Source: Polyangiaceae bacterium
Lineage (GTDB): Bacteria > Myxococcota_A > Polyangia > Polyangiales > Polyangiaceae
Direction: 5' to 3'
Assembly (NCBI GenBank): GCA_020633235.1
Contig: JACKEA010000006.1
Coordinates: 310,001-374,000 of the forward strand
Length of the DNA stretch: 64,000 bases
In this document: piece after piece, positions 63,688 to 64,000 of the stretch
How positions within the stretch are numbered: position 1 is the first letter of the stretch
Layout: each line of letters opens with the position of its first letter
Translations under genes and position numbers: made by a program
The notes under the pieces: generated by a model
What the model saw: only the letters and a program-made list of their open reading frames with translations
Databases searched by the model: none
Told to the model about the DNA's origin: nothing

Positions 63688-64000
63688 GTGATCCGTCTCG
63701 ACTCGGTTTCCAAGCAGCACGGCAAGCAGATCCTGTTCCTGGAAGCGTCCATGGGCGCGTTCCGCGGGGAGCGGGTGGGTCTCGTGGGTCCCAACGGGTC
63801 CGGCAAGTCGACGATCTTTCGCCTGATCGTCAAAGAAGAGGAGCCGGACGGGGGTCAGGTGATCATCGATCGAGGCGTCACCATCGGCTACTTCAGCCAG
63901 GACGTGGGAGAGATGGCCGGCCGCTCCGTGGTGGAGGAGACCATGGCGGGTGCGGGGGAGGTGAGTGAGGTCGGCCACGAGCTGCACGCTCTCGAGCAGG
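63688..64000 (+). CDS. ABC-F-type ATPase, N-terminal part (runs off the window)
   Basis: The first ~104 residues of an ABC-F protein from a GTG next to the PilZ stop: Walker A GPNGSGKST, then IGYFSQDVGEMAGRSVVEE, the usual Q-loop of the family. ABC-F proteins act on the ribosome or in antibiotic resistance. The rest lies beyond the window. Confidence 0.85.
   Translation, partial: MIRLDSVSKQHGKQILFLEASMGAFRGERVGLVGPNGSGKSTIFRLIVKEEEPDGGQVIIDRGVTIGYFSQDVGEMAGRSVVEETMAGAGEVSEVGHELHALEQ

Overview
This is a G+C-rich window that reads as chromosome of a myxobacterium (Myxococcota, most like the Polyangiales/Sorangium side). The evidence is C-terminal MYXO-CTERM-type sorting tails, many lipoproteins whose lipobox is followed by a long Gly/Ala/Ser spacer, several Hanks-type kinases, FHA-linked sigma-54 activators, a PilZ protein and a bacterial Thg1-like protein. 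No rRNA, tRNA, CRISPR array or prophage was found, and no gene-free stretch exceeds about 300 bases.

Layout. 1-5.6 kb: start of a secreted protein, a YIP1-fused signal peptidase I, an NfeD-flotillin operon and a divergent sigma-54 activator. 5.6-14.2 kb: a phospholipase C-like lipoprotein operon, an NlpC/P60-like protein with six repeats, a HerA-like ATPase and an M3 metallopeptidase lipoprotein. 14.5-19.7 kb: an RNA-repair operon, Hen1-Pnkp-small kinase-Thg1-like. 19.8-23.9 kb: TetR-AraC and a TetR-controlled SDR/membrane-protein module. 24-31 kb: surface lipoproteins around a divergent EF-Tu gene. 31.7-33.95 kb: an IS5-like element with a frameshifted DDE transposase and a tnpB gene, inserted in a beta-helix gene. 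36-46.4 kb: kinase-like and sigma-54 signalling genes, lipoproteins, an SDR and an MFS pump. 46.4-55.7 kb: an XdhD-like/SsnA purine pair, OmpA-like lipoprotein, desaturase, zinc-ribbon protein, phosphoesterase and kinase. 55.8-64 kb: AI-2E exporter, DEAD-box helicase, vWA lipoprotein, a 52-residue membrane protein, a desaturase-MerR-CDF operon, PilZ and the start of an ABC-F protein.

Three window-wide signals stand out. First, seven genes, mostly lipoproteins or secreted proteins, carry a sigma-54-like -24/-12 motif (GGCAC-N5-TTGC or a one-base variant) 13-15 nt before the start codon, which predicts almost leaderless mRNAs. Second, a family of dispersed hairpin repeats sits mostly between convergent genes, shows compensatory stem changes, and has one arm embedded in a kinase gene. 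Third, the IS5-like element carries TnpB; removing the element and one target copy restores a 672-codon reading frame.

How the genes may work together (inference): Hen1, Pnkp, the extra kinase and the Thg1-like enzyme could heal, ligate, cap and rebuild cleaved RNA, especially tRNA. The FHA/sigma-54 activator and the receptor kinase that ends against it may be a phospho-signalling pair. NfeD-flotillin faces its own sigma-54 activator. All functions are from reading the sequence; no database search was run.
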